A stretch of 64,000 bases of DNA from CAWBFD01 sp963788115 (GTDB lineage Bacteria > Actinomycetota > Thermoleophilia > Solirubrobacterales > 70-9): positions 930,001 through 994,000 of the forward strand of contig CAWBFD010000004.1 in the NCBI GenBank assembly GCA_963788115.1, given 5' to 3'. Shown here in pieces: positions 44,857 through 54,868 of this stretch. The stretch's first letter is position 1; each line of letters begins with the position of its first letter. The notes under the pieces are model-generated. The model saw only the letters and a list, made by a program, of their open reading frames with translations. It made no database searches and was not told the origin of the DNA. The position numbers and the translations under genes are program-made.

Positions 44857-47460
<2,604 letters not shown>

Positions 47461-47507
47461 CTCGGGTCGGGCTCCCCGGGGACGGTTGCCTGCCGGCAGT
47501 GCGTCCG

Positions 47508-47544
47508 TGGAGGGTTCACCACCCATACGGTGGTCAACCCTCCA
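47508..47544. terminator. Hairpin after clpC
   Basis: Arms GGAGGGTTCACCAC (47509-47522) and GTGGTCAACCCTCC (47530-47543) pair with one mismatch, plus an outer T-A pair, around a 7-base loop. It lies 48 bases after the clpC stop and removes ATG/GTG candidates near 47530 as starts for the next gene. Confidence 0.75.
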
Positions 47545-47607
47545 TCCGCCCGCCCGAGCAGTTCCACGGGACCCGCAGGCGATCAACGGAGTACGGTTGG
47601 CAACGCG

Positions 47608-48237
47608 GTGGGACGGCTTCGTTCCGGATTGTCGATCTTGGCACTCGGGCTCGCGGTCGGTGCGGCGATCGGGGTCGAGGGAGCGACCCTTGACCGCTCG
47701 ACCGAGGCGTTTGCCTCAGCGGCCCGAGGCTTGGTTGAGCCACCCATCGTGGATTGCCACACGCGGCTCCAGGTCCCAGGTCGCCGCACGCTGAACCGTG
47801 CTGCGCGCAGGATCAGCATCGTGGCTGGGCCGCTGGTGTTCTCTGGCGTGGGACGCTGGGGCAACGTTCGACGGCGGATGCTCGAACCGCGGCCGGGACG
47901 ACTCAAGGCGATCGAGGTGCCCTTGCTGCTCAAAGCTGGGGAAACGGTCATCCTGAACGTCCTCTCCCCCGTAGGACGGTACGCGGAGACCCGGGTCGGG
48001 CTCGACGAGGAGCCCAACGAAACCGGGGGCCAGGGCGTCGAGCTTCGCTCATGCCCGATCCGGCCTCCGGGCGCTGGCCGGCGCCGCGGTGGCTACCTGT
48101 TCTTCCCGGCCGGGTTCAGGATCGACGGGCCCATGTGCCTCCGGATCACGGTCGGGGTGGAGGGCCGTCTGGCGCCGATCTCGCGCCGCATCGCCTTCGG
48201 CAGGCACACGTGCGAGCGCAGACACGGACCGGGCTGA
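47608..48237 (+). CDS. Unknown secreted or membrane-anchored protein
   Basis: From GTG 47608 the 209-residue protein has an N-terminal hydrophobic segment SGLSILALGLAVGAAIGVEG that looks like a signal helix, followed by a predicted beta-rich domain with CHTRLQVPG, RRISIVAGPLVFSGVGRWG and a C-terminal Cys pair region. Similar sequences may occur in relatives as exported proteins of unknown role. TACGGT at 47592-47597 is a possible -10. It lies between two hairpins, so it is probably a single-gene transcript. Confidence 0.6.
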   Translation: MGRLRSGLSILALGLAVGAAIGVEGATLDRSTEAFASAARGLVEPPIVDCHTRLQVPGRRTLNRAARRISIVAGPLVFSGVGRWGNVRRRMLEPRPGRLKAIEVPLLLKAGETVILNVLSPVGRYAETRVGLDEEPNETGGQGVELRSCPIRPPGAGRRRGGYLFFPAGFRIDGPMCLRITVGVEGRLAPISRRIAFGRHTCERRHGPG

Positions 48238-48266
48238 CCCTGCTCCCTCAATCCAAGAGGCCCGAG

Positions 48267-48313
48267 CCGAATGTCGAGTTTGTCGGTCTGAGGCGGACAA
48301 ACTCGACACTCGG
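48267..48313. terminator. Long hairpin before radA
   Basis: Arms of 18 bases (48267-48284 and 48296-48313) pair with one mismatch; the core GTCGAGTTTGTC/GACAAACTCGAC is perfect, with an 11-base loop. It lies between the secreted-protein gene and radA. No U-tract follows. Confidence 0.75.
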
Positions 48314-48376
48314 CGCAAAGAAATCGAGGCCGGGGGCGCCATGGCGTCCTCCGGGGTTGCGAGGATCGAGGGCCGG

Positions 48377-49771
48377 ATGACAAAGCCCAGGAGCCACTAC
48401 GTCTGCCAGGGGTGCGGGCACCAGGCACTCGCATGGTCGGGGCGCTGCCCCGGGTGCGGCGAGTGGAACACCATGGTCGAGGCGATCCGGCCCGAGGGCC
48501 GTCGAGCCGGCGCATCCGGGCGTCGCGTCCATCCCGGCGTCGCCGCGTCGCGCCCGGTGCCGCTGCGCGATGTCCGCGCGCCGGCGGCGGCCCGCCTGAC
48601 GACGGGAGTCGACGAGCTCGACCGGGTGCTCGGAGGCGGGCTCGTCCCTGGCTCGCTGGTGCTTCTGGGCGGCTCGCCCGGGATCGGCAAGTCGACGCTC
48701 ACCGGGATGGCGCTGGGGAACCTCGCCGGCGCCGGCCGGCGCGTGCTCTACGTCTCGGGGGAGGAGTCGGCGGCGCAGGTGCGGCTGCGGGCCGAGCGGC
48801 TCGGCGACGCGGCGCTGTCCGTCCCGGCGCTGGCCGAGACGTCGCTCGAGGCGGTCCTGACGACGCTCCAGGCGGAGCGCCCCGACGTCTGCGTGATCGA
48901 CTCGGTGCAGACGCTTCACACGGGGGAGATGACCGGCGCGCCCGGCTCGGTCGGACAGGTGCGCGAGGCGGCGTCGCGGATCATGGACGTGTGCAAGCGC
49001 CTCGACTGCGCAGTGATCCTCGTCGGCCACGTGACCAAGGAGGGGGCGGTGGCCGGCCCGCGCGTGCTCGAGCACCTCGTCGACTGCGTGTTGCTGTTCG
49101 AGGGTGAGCGAGAGCGGAGCTTCCGTACGCTGCGGGCGCTCAAGAACCGGTTCGGGGCCACCAGCGAGGTCGGGGTGTTCGAGATGCGCTCCGGCGGCCT
49201 GGTGGAGGTCGCCGATCCCTCAGCGCGGTTCGTCGGCGAGGCCAGCCGGGCGCCGGGATCGGTTGTGTTGTGCGCGATGGAGGGGACCCGACCCCTGTTG
49301 GTCGAGGTCCAAGCGCTGGTCGCGCCGACTGAGATCGTGCCGCCGAGGCGCGTCTCCACCGGGATCGACCGGAACCGGCTGGCCATGGTGCTGGCGGTGC
49401 TCGCCCGCCACGGCGGCCCGTCCCTGGCGGGCGCCGACGTCTTCGTCAACGTCGCCGGAGGCGTCCGCGTGGACGAGCCGGGCGCCGATCTCGCGGTCGC
49501 CCTCGCCCTGGCCTCGGCGCACCGCGGCGAGCCCTTCGCCGGGGCGGAGGGGCGTCCGCTCGCGTGCTTTGGCGAGATCGGCCTGACCGGCGAGTTGCGG
49601 TTCGTAGCCCATCCCGAGCGTCGGGTCGCCGAGGCGCTGAAGTTCGGACTCGGGCCCGTCCTCGCACCCGCCGCTGGAGAGGGCGTGGAGGGGCTCGTGG
49701 CTCACGTGTCGTTGCGGGAGGCGCTTCGCGGGGCCCGCGTCCCGGCGGCACCGGCCCGCCGGGCGGCCTGA
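48377..49771 (+). CDS. radA: DNA repair protein RadA
   Basis: The 464-residue ATPase processes recombination intermediates. A C4 zinc finger (CQGCG...CPGCGEW, residues 10-28) is followed by Walker A GGSPGIGKSTLT (about 103), the RadA motif KNRFGATSEVGVFEM (about 258) and a Lon-protease-like C-terminal domain. ATG 48377 matches the family start; ATG 48341 would add 12 residues. disA follows, the common actinobacterial pairing. Confidence 0.95.
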   Translation: MTKPRSHYVCQGCGHQALAWSGRCPGCGEWNTMVEAIRPEGRRAGASGRRVHPGVAASRPVPLRDVRAPAAARLTTGVDELDRVLGGGLVPGSLVLLGGSPGIGKSTLTGMALGNLAGAGRRVLYVSGEESAAQVRLRAERLGDAALSVPALAETSLEAVLTTLQAERPDVCVIDSVQTLHTGEMTGAPGSVGQVREAASRIMDVCKRLDCAVILVGHVTKEGAVAGPRVLEHLVDCVLLFEGERERSFRTLRALKNRFGATSEVGVFEMRSGGLVEVADPSARFVGEASRAPGSVVLCAMEGTRPLLVEVQALVAPTEIVPPRRVSTGIDRNRLAMVLAVLARHGGPSLAGADVFVNVAGGVRVDEPGADLAVALALASAHRGEPFAGAEGRPLACFGEIGLTGELRFVAHPERRVAEALKFGLGPVLAPAAGEGVEGLVAHVSLREALRGARVPAAPARRAA

Positions 49772-49903
49772 GGCGCCGGCGCCACTCCTCCGAGGACCCA
49801 GCAGCCGGTGAGCCGGACATTCGGCTTGACACAGCCCAATCCGATCTATCCACCCGGGATTACCCGCACCTCGGAAACAACCCGCCATTTGGCATCATGA
49901 GAT

Positions 49904-51013
49904 GTGATGGCGCCGCATGCTGGGGATCAGTTGAACGAGTTGGAGGCGCGTCAAGACCCCCGGCTGCTGCGGGCGCTCGACATGGTCGCGCCGGGAACAC
50001 CGCTGCGCGAGGGCATCGACGGGATCGTCCATGCCCAGAGCGGGGGCCTGATCGTGATCGGGGAGCCCGACGAGATCTCGTTCCTGTTCTCAGGCGGGAT
50101 CCGGCTCGACGTCGACTACACGCCGGGCCTCCTCTATCAGGTGGCGAAGATGGACGGCGCGATCGTGCTCGATCCGAGCGCGGACAAGATCCACTGGGCG
50201 AACGTCCAGCTGATGCCCGATCCGACGATCCTCTCGATGGAGACCGGGACTCGTCACCGCACCGCCGAGCGGGTCTCGAAGCAGACCGACGCGCTCGTGA
50301 TCGCGATCTCGGGCCGCCGTGACGTGGTCTCGCTCTACATCCAGGGCATCAAGTACATCCTTCAGGACATACCCACGGTGCTGTCCAAGGCGAACCAGGG
50401 ACTCGCCACGCTGGAGAAGTACAGGGCGCGCCTAGATCACCTCTCGGCTCGCCTGACCACGCTCGAGTTCGCCGGCACCGCGGTTCTCTACGACGTGCTC
50501 TCGGTGCTTCAGCGCGCCGAGCTCGTGATCCGCATGGCGGCCGAGGTCGAGCGCTACATCATCGAGCTCGGCACCGAGGGCCGGTTGATCGAGATGCAGC
50601 TCGAGGAGATGGTTGTGGGCGTGATGACGGATCGGGTCGCCCTGGTCCGCGACTACCACGCCGACGACACCGAGGCCGGGGTGGAGCGCACCCTTGAGGA
50701 GCTCGCCGCCCTCCCGTACGAAGAGGTGCTCGACTTCGGCCGGCTCGCTGAGCTGCTCGGCTACGACCGCAAGACGAGCACCGTCGACTTCCCGGTTTCG
50801 GCGCGGGGCTATCGTGCACTGTCACGGATCCCGCGTCTGCCGCGCCTGGTCGTTCAGAAAATCGTCCAGCGCTTCGCCGAGCTCGGGCAGATCGTCGCAG
50901 CGACGGACGAGGAGCTGGCCGAGGTCGACGGGGTGGGGGAGACCCGCGCGAGGGACATCCGAGAAGGGCTACGCAGACTTGAGGAGGTCGACCTCGTCGA
51001 CCGCTACCCATAA
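49904..51013 (+). CDS. disA: DNA integrity scanning diadenylate cyclase DisA
   Basis: The 369-residue protein makes c-di-AMP and scans DNA for lesions. The cyclase motifs are MDGAIVLD (DGA, about 84) and GTRHRTAER (RHR, about 117). A helical linker leads to a C-terminal helix-hairpin-helix DNA-binding domain (AEVDGVGETRARDIREGL). GTG 49904 or ATG 49907 starts it. RadA is known to modulate DisA in Bacillus, so adjacency fits a shared DNA-damage checkpoint. Confidence 0.96.
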   Translation: MMAPHAGDQLNELEARQDPRLLRALDMVAPGTPLREGIDGIVHAQSGGLIVIGEPDEISFLFSGGIRLDVDYTPGLLYQVAKMDGAIVLDPSADKIHWANVQLMPDPTILSMETGTRHRTAERVSKQTDALVIAISGRRDVVSLYIQGIKYILQDIPTVLSKANQGLATLEKYRARLDHLSARLTTLEFAGTAVLYDVLSVLQRAELVIRMAAEVERYIIELGTEGRLIEMQLEEMVVGVMTDRVALVRDYHADDTEAGVERTLEELAALPYEEVLDFGRLAELLGYDRKTSTVDFPVSARGYRALSRIPRLPRLVVQKIVQRFAELGQIVAATDEELAEVDGVGETRARDIREGLRRLEEVDLVDRYP

Positions 51014-51054
51014 TACGGCTGCCCGGGGGAGCCGTCTACCACAAGGAGGCAAAC

Positions 51055-51621
51055 ATTCCAGAGCTAGCAGTAGAGGGGGCTCTTGACCCCGAGATGGCGC
51101 TCGGCCCCGCCGAGTGCAACTTTGGGGTTGGCGACAACGTCGTCTACCCGCACCACGGGGCCGGAGTCGTACTCAAAAAGGAAACCAAGGATCTCCTCGG
51201 TGAGAACAGGGATTACCTGACGATCAAGATCCTGCACAACGACATGACCGTGATGGTCCCCTGCGAGAACGCCCACCGAGCGGGTCTGCGGCGGGTCATC
51301 GACGGGGAGCAGGTCAAGAAGGTGATCGAGGTGCTCACCGGCGAGCTCTCCGACATGCCGAAGAACTGGAATCGCCGGTTCAAGTACAACCGCGAGAAGA
51401 TCAAGACGGGGGACGTCTTCGAGCTCGCGGAGGTGGTGCGAAACCTCGCTATCCGGGAGTGGGAGAAGGGGCTCTCGACCGGCGAGAAGCAGATGTACAC
51501 GCGGGCCAAGAAGATCCTGGCGTCCGAGTTCATGTACGCCCTCGACAAGGACGAGGGGGGCGCCGAGACCTACATCGACGGGTTGCTGGAGGAGCGCTTC
51601 GGCGCCAAGGCAACGGTCTGA
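51055..51621 (+). CDS. carD: CarD family transcriptional regulator, possible ATT start
   Basis: The protein has the CarD RNA-polymerase-interaction domain (GDNVVYPHHGAGVVL and DYLTIKILHNDMTVMVPCEN) and the helical DNA-interacting part (KIKTGDVFELAEVVRNLAIR, then LSTGEKQMYTRAKKIL). It stabilises open promoter complexes, especially for rRNA. ATG 51094 is the first ordinary start (175 residues) but lacks a close ribosome site. A perfect AAGGAGG at 51043-51049 sits 5 bases before in-frame ATT 51055, which would add 13 residues (PELAVEGALDPE...). I lean to ATT with moderate confidence. Confidence 0.93.
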   Translation: MPELAVEGALDPEMALGPAECNFGVGDNVVYPHHGAGVVLKKETKDLLGENRDYLTIKILHNDMTVMVPCENAHRAGLRRVIDGEQVKKVIEVLTGELSDMPKNWNRRFKYNREKIKTGDVFELAEVVRNLAIREWEKGLSTGEKQMYTRAKKILASEFMYALDKDEGGAETYIDGLLEERFGAKATV

Positions 51622-52348
51622 GAGCGCCACGGCGCTGCTGGCGGCCGCCGGCTCCGGCGAGAGGCTCGGAGCCGGCGGCCCCAAGGCGCTGGTGGCCTTG
51701 GCCGGGAGGCCGATGCTCGCCTGGTCGCTGGAGGCATTTGCGCGCGCCGCGCGCGTCGATTCCGTGGTGATCGCCGCGCCCCCCGGGGAGGAGGCCGAGG
51801 TCGAGCGGGCGGTTGCGGCCGATGGCCTTCCGCTTGCGATCTCGATCGTCGCCGGGGGCGCCTCACGCTCTGAGTCGGTTTCGGTGGCGCTGGCGGCGGC
51901 CACTGGCGAGATCGTCGCGGTCCATGACGCCGCGCGCCCCCTGGTTACCTCCGAGCTCATCGACGAGCTGGTCGGCAAGCTTGCCGCGCGGCCTGACGCC
52001 GACGGCGTGATCGCGGGGGCGCCGCTGACGGACACCGTCAAACGGGCCCGCGAACCGCGGCCGGCCGGGGGCGAGTTCCCGCGCGGCGGCCCGACCATCG
52101 CCAAGACCGAAAGCCGCGATCACCTCTGGGCGGCGCAGACGCCGCAGGTGTTCCGCGCGGACAAGCTGCGCGCGGCGCTCGACGCCGACCCGCAACAGGT
52201 GGCCGCGGCCACCGATGATGCGATGCTGGTGGAGAAGGCCGGCGGCAAGGTGCTCATCCACCCCGCGCCGACGGAGAACCTGAAGATCACGACCCCGTTC
52301 GAGCTCCGGCTCGCGGAGATCCTCCTGCAGGAGAGGGCGGCGCGTTAG
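51617..52348 (+). CDS. ispD: 2-C-methyl-D-erythritol 4-phosphate cytidylyltransferase, start unresolved
   Basis: The enzyme makes CDP-methylerythritol in isoprenoid synthesis. The frame carries ATALLAAAGSGERLGAGGPK, HDAARPLV, LWAAQTPQVFRADKL and ATDDAMLVE. No ATG, GTG or TTG precedes the conserved nucleotide-binding loop; the first is GTG 51692, past that loop. The frame is open back into carD. CTG 51618 (CTGA overlap with the carD stop) is one base out of frame, so a 1-base deletion, a programmed shift or a rare start (ACG 51629, CTG 51635) is needed. The listed start is only the limit of homology. Confidence 0.85.
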   Translation, partial: SESATALLAAAGSGERLGAGGPKALVALAGRPMLAWSLEAFARAARVDSVVIAAPPGEEAEVERAVAADGLPLAISIVAGGASRSESVSVALAAATGEIVAVHDAARPLVTSELIDELVGKLAARPDADGVIAGAPLTDTVKRAREPRPAGGEFPRGGPTIAKTESRDHLWAAQTPQVFRADKLRAALDADPQQVAAATDDAMLVEKAGGKVLIHPAPTENLKITTPFELRLAEILLQERAAR

Positions 52349-52373
52349 CGCCCCGTCAACCAGTGACGCGGCG

Positions 52374-52532
52374 CTAGCGCGTCAGCAGCACCCAAGCCAG
52401 CGCCGCGGCGAACCCCATCTGGCCGAACGTGAGCGCGGTGCCGAAATTGGCGGCGCCGAGCGCTGCCGCGATCGCGCTCGAAGCCGCGAACGCGCCCACG
52501 AGAATCGCGACATCCCTCAGCGTCCTATCCAC
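52374..52532 (-). CDS. 52-residue two-helix membrane protein
   Basis: GTG 52532 has a GGGAGGGG site and overlaps the end of the DUF389 gene by 8 bases. The product has two hydrophobic stretches, VAILVGAFAASSAIAAALGA and FGQMGFAAALAWVLL, and ends LLTR. It is too short for most gene finders. Overlap and ribosome site support translation. A helper subunit for the DUF389 membrane protein is a reasonable guess. Confidence 0.55.
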   Translation of the reverse strand: MDRTLRDVAILVGAFAASSAIAAALGAANFGTALTFGQMGFAAALAWVLLTR

Positions 52533-53547
52533 GGGGGACCCCTCCCTTGGAGGCGACGGTTGCCTGTCGGCGGCTGCGGCCGAGCGGCAGGCCCGCCACT
52601 CCTCTCGCGGCGTGGTCGAGGTGGGCGCGGCGCCGGCGCATGTAGATACGGCGCTGAACGAACAGGGTCAGGACCCCACCGAGCAGCAGGGAGCCGAGGT
52701 TGAGGCCGAGCTGCTCCGCCGCGCCGGCGCACTCCGCCCAATCGCCGAGCGCAGCGGCGATCCCGATGTTCGCCGCGGCCGGGATCGTCGTCACGGAGAC
52801 CAGGACGCCGATGAGGGCGCCCGACTTAGCCGCGGTCAGCGACAGCATCCCGACGGTGCCCGCGAGATACGCGACCAGGATGCTCCACCAGCTCGGGTCC
52901 GAGATGAAGGCGGTGAACGGGTGCCCCTCCTGGGCGAATGCCTCGGGAATCACGTCGAGCGCGTCGAGGATCAGCGTGAACACCAGGGTGGCTGCGATCC
53001 CGACCGGGAAGCCGACTGCGAGCGCCGCGAGCGAGCGCTTCGCGAGGTCCATGCGAGTCTGCACGGCCGCCACGCAGAGCCCCGCGATCGGGCCGAACTC
53101 CGGGCCGACGATCATGGCTCCGATGATCAGGATCAGCTGGTCGGTCAGGATTCCCACCCCGGCGATCAGCATCGCCAGCACCATGAACGCGAGGAAGCTC
53201 GCCGACAGCTCGATGTTCTCCGAGGTCTTCGACTCGACCTCCTCCCAGAGCACCGCGTCGGACGGAAGCCCGATTGCGGCTCCCTCCGCCTCGACCGCGG
53301 CATCGGAGATGTGGGAGTCGATGTGCTCGATGGCGATCGACCCCTCGGTGTCGATCTCGAGCTCGCGCAGGTCGGAGACGATCACGCTCGCGTCCTCGCG
53401 CGCGACGTCGCAGAGGATCACGTCGCCCTCGGGCTTCTGTGCGGCCCGTTCGAGATAGATCAGGTTGGTGACGCTCGGAATGTGTGCGAGCAGATCCAGC
53501 GCGTGCTCGGCTTGATGGCTGGGGACGACGATCCGGAAGTGGACCAT
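52525..53547 (-). CDS. DUF389 / TIGR00341 family membrane protein
   Basis: The 340-residue protein has an N-terminal cytoplasmic ACT-like region (about 1-90) and then about six membrane helices. The family block LIIGAMIVGPEFGPIAGLCVA (about 138) and the later VSVTTIPAAANIGIAAALGD are present. The C-terminal tail is basic. Function unknown; a transport role is suspected for the family. TACGCT at 53556-53561 lies 8 bases before ATG and overlaps the opposite-strand TAGCGT. Confidence 0.88.
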   Translation of the reverse strand: MVHFRIVVPSHQAEHALDLLAHIPSVTNLIYLERAAQKPEGDVILCDVAREDASVIVSDLRELEIDTEGSIAIEHIDSHISDAAVEAEGAAIGLPSDAVLWEEVESKTSENIELSASFLAFMVLAMLIAGVGILTDQLILIIGAMIVGPEFGPIAGLCVAAVQTRMDLAKRSLAALAVGFPVGIAATLVFTLILDALDVIPEAFAQEGHPFTAFISDPSWWSILVAYLAGTVGMLSLTAAKSGALIGVLVSVTTIPAAANIGIAAALGDWAECAGAAEQLGLNLGSLLLGGVLTLFVQRRIYMRRRRAHLDHAARGVAGLPLGRSRRQATVASKGGVPRG

Positions 53548-53554
53548 GCGCCGC

Positions 53555-53561
53555 TAGCGTA
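53555..53561. promoter_or_regulatory. Overlapping divergent -10 boxes
   Basis: The seven bases TAGCGTA read TAGCGT rightward (toward the PHP gene at 53575) and TACGCT leftward (toward the DUF389 gene at 53547). Polymerase could use only one at a time, so the two genes may be reciprocally expressed. Confidence 0.35.
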
Positions 53562-53574
53562 CTGCGGCGATCTC

Positions 53575-54399
53575 ATGCTCACCGACTACCACGTACATCT
53601 GCGGCCGGATGAGTTCGACGCCACGCCCGAGTCGTACTTCACCGCTGAGAACGTCGAGCGCTATCGAGAGGCGGCCCGGGCCGGCGGGATCGAGGAGCTC
53701 GGCGTCGCCGAGCACATCCACCGGTTCGCTGATGCGCTCGAGGTCTGGGACCACCCGTTCTGGAGGGAGAGCGCCCGCGACGACCTGGGGGCCTACTGCG
53801 AGTTCGTTGCCGGGACCCCGCTGCGGCTCGGGATCGAGATGGACTTCATCCCCGGTCGCGAGGACCGCATCGCCAGCCTGCTCGACCGGTACGAGCTCGA
53901 CTACGTGGTCGGCTCGGTGCACTTCGTCGGCGACGGTGCCGTCGACTACCGGGTTTTCGACGTCTGGGACGATGGCGCCGATCCCGACCGGCTCTGGCGC
54001 CGGTACTTCGAGACCCTGGCGGAGGCGGCCCGCAGCGGCCTCTACGACATCCTCGCCCACCCCGACCTGATCAAGTACTGGGGCGATCAGCGCCCGTTGC
54101 CCGGGCGCGATCCCAGGTTCCACTACGAGCCCGCGATCGAGGCCATCGCCGAGTCGGGGGTGGCGGTCGAGGTCTCCACCGCGGGGCTGCGGAAGCCGGT
54201 CGGCGAGCTCTACCCGTCCGAGGCGTTCGCGGAGATGTGCGTGGACGTCGGTGCCGCGTTCTCGCTCTCATCCGACGCCCACGTGCCCGCGCACATCGGC
54301 TACGAGTACGAGGCGACAGTCGAGACCATGCGCCGGTGGGGGATCGACCAGATCGCCGTGTTCGAGCAGCGCGAGCGCCGGATGGAGGCGCTCGGTTGA
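53575..54399 (+). CDS. hisK: PHP-family histidinol phosphatase
   Basis: The 274-residue PHP-domain phosphatase probably dephosphorylates L-histidinol phosphate. Metal-binding motifs are DYHVHLRP at residue 4, AEHIH (about 46), GSVHFVG (about 116), LAHPDLIKYWG (about 162) and SSDAHVP (about 228). ATG 53575 is set by the N-terminal motif. Its TGA overlaps the ispF start (TTGA). No other his gene is nearby, so another phosphate ester is possible. Confidence 0.85.
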   Translation: MLTDYHVHLRPDEFDATPESYFTAENVERYREAARAGGIEELGVAEHIHRFADALEVWDHPFWRESARDDLGAYCEFVAGTPLRLGIEMDFIPGREDRIASLLDRYELDYVVGSVHFVGDGAVDYRVFDVWDDGADPDRLWRRYFETLAEAARSGLYDILAHPDLIKYWGDQRPLPGRDPRFHYEPAIEAIAESGVAVEVSTAGLRKPVGELYPSEAFAEMCVDVGAAFSLSSDAHVPAHIGYEYEATVETMRRWGIDQIAVFEQRERRMEALG

Positions 54400-54857
54400 G
54401 TCCCCGCGTCGGCATCGGCTGCGACTCCCACCGTTTCGCCGCCGGCCGCCGGCTTGTGCTCGGCGGGGTCGAGATCGACCATGAGGTCGGCCTCGAGGGC
54501 CACTCGGACGCCGACGTCCTCACGCACGCTGTGATCGACGCCATCCTGGGCGCCGGCGGGCTCGGCGACCTCGGCCAGCACTTCCCGCCGTCGGAGGAGC
54601 GCTGGCGCAACGCCGACTCGCTCGACCTCCTGCGCACCGCGCTCGGCCAGCTGCGCGGCCGTGTGCTCAACGTCGACGCCACCCTGATCTGTGAGCAGCC
54701 TCGGATCGCCCCCCACCGCGCCGAGATGGAGCGCACGCTGGGGACCGCGCTCTCGGCGCCGGTCAACGTCAAGGCCACGACGGCCGAGGGCATGGGCGCG
54801 ATCGGCCGTGGCGAGGGCATCGCCTGCGTCGCGGTCGCGCTCGTGGACCTGGACTAG
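54396..54857 (+). CDS. ispF: 2-C-methyl-D-erythritol 2,4-cyclodiphosphate synthase
   Basis: The 153-residue trimeric enzyme forms the cyclic diphosphate in the MEP isoprenoid route. Zinc ligands lie in GIGCDSHRF (about 6-14) and GHSDADVLTHAVIDAILG (about 35-52); the C-terminal KATTAEGMGAIGRGEGIACVA is typical. TTG 54396 overlaps the PHP stop. It is separated from ispD by the PHP and DUF389 genes; usually ispD and ispF adjoin. Confidence 0.96.
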   Translation: MSPRVGIGCDSHRFAAGRRLVLGGVEIDHEVGLEGHSDADVLTHAVIDAILGAGGLGDLGQHFPPSEERWRNADSLDLLRTALGQLRGRVLNVDATLICEQPRIAPHRAEMERTLGTALSAPVNVKATTAEGMGAIGRGEGIACVAVALVDLD

Positions 54858-54868
54858 GGTTTGCGCCG

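Noticed and set aside
47530..47607. An earlier start for the secreted protein after clpC
   Set aside because: That start lies inside the terminator hairpin and would place 26 polar residues before the signal helix.
48089..48376. A 96-residue N-terminal extension of RadA
   Set aside because: It overlaps the upstream gene and a long hairpin; the zinc finger starts at the normal distance from ATG 48377.
52429..53574. A long N-terminal extension for the PHP phosphatase
   Set aside because: It is antisense to the DUF389 gene, and the PHP metal motif begins directly at ATG 53575.
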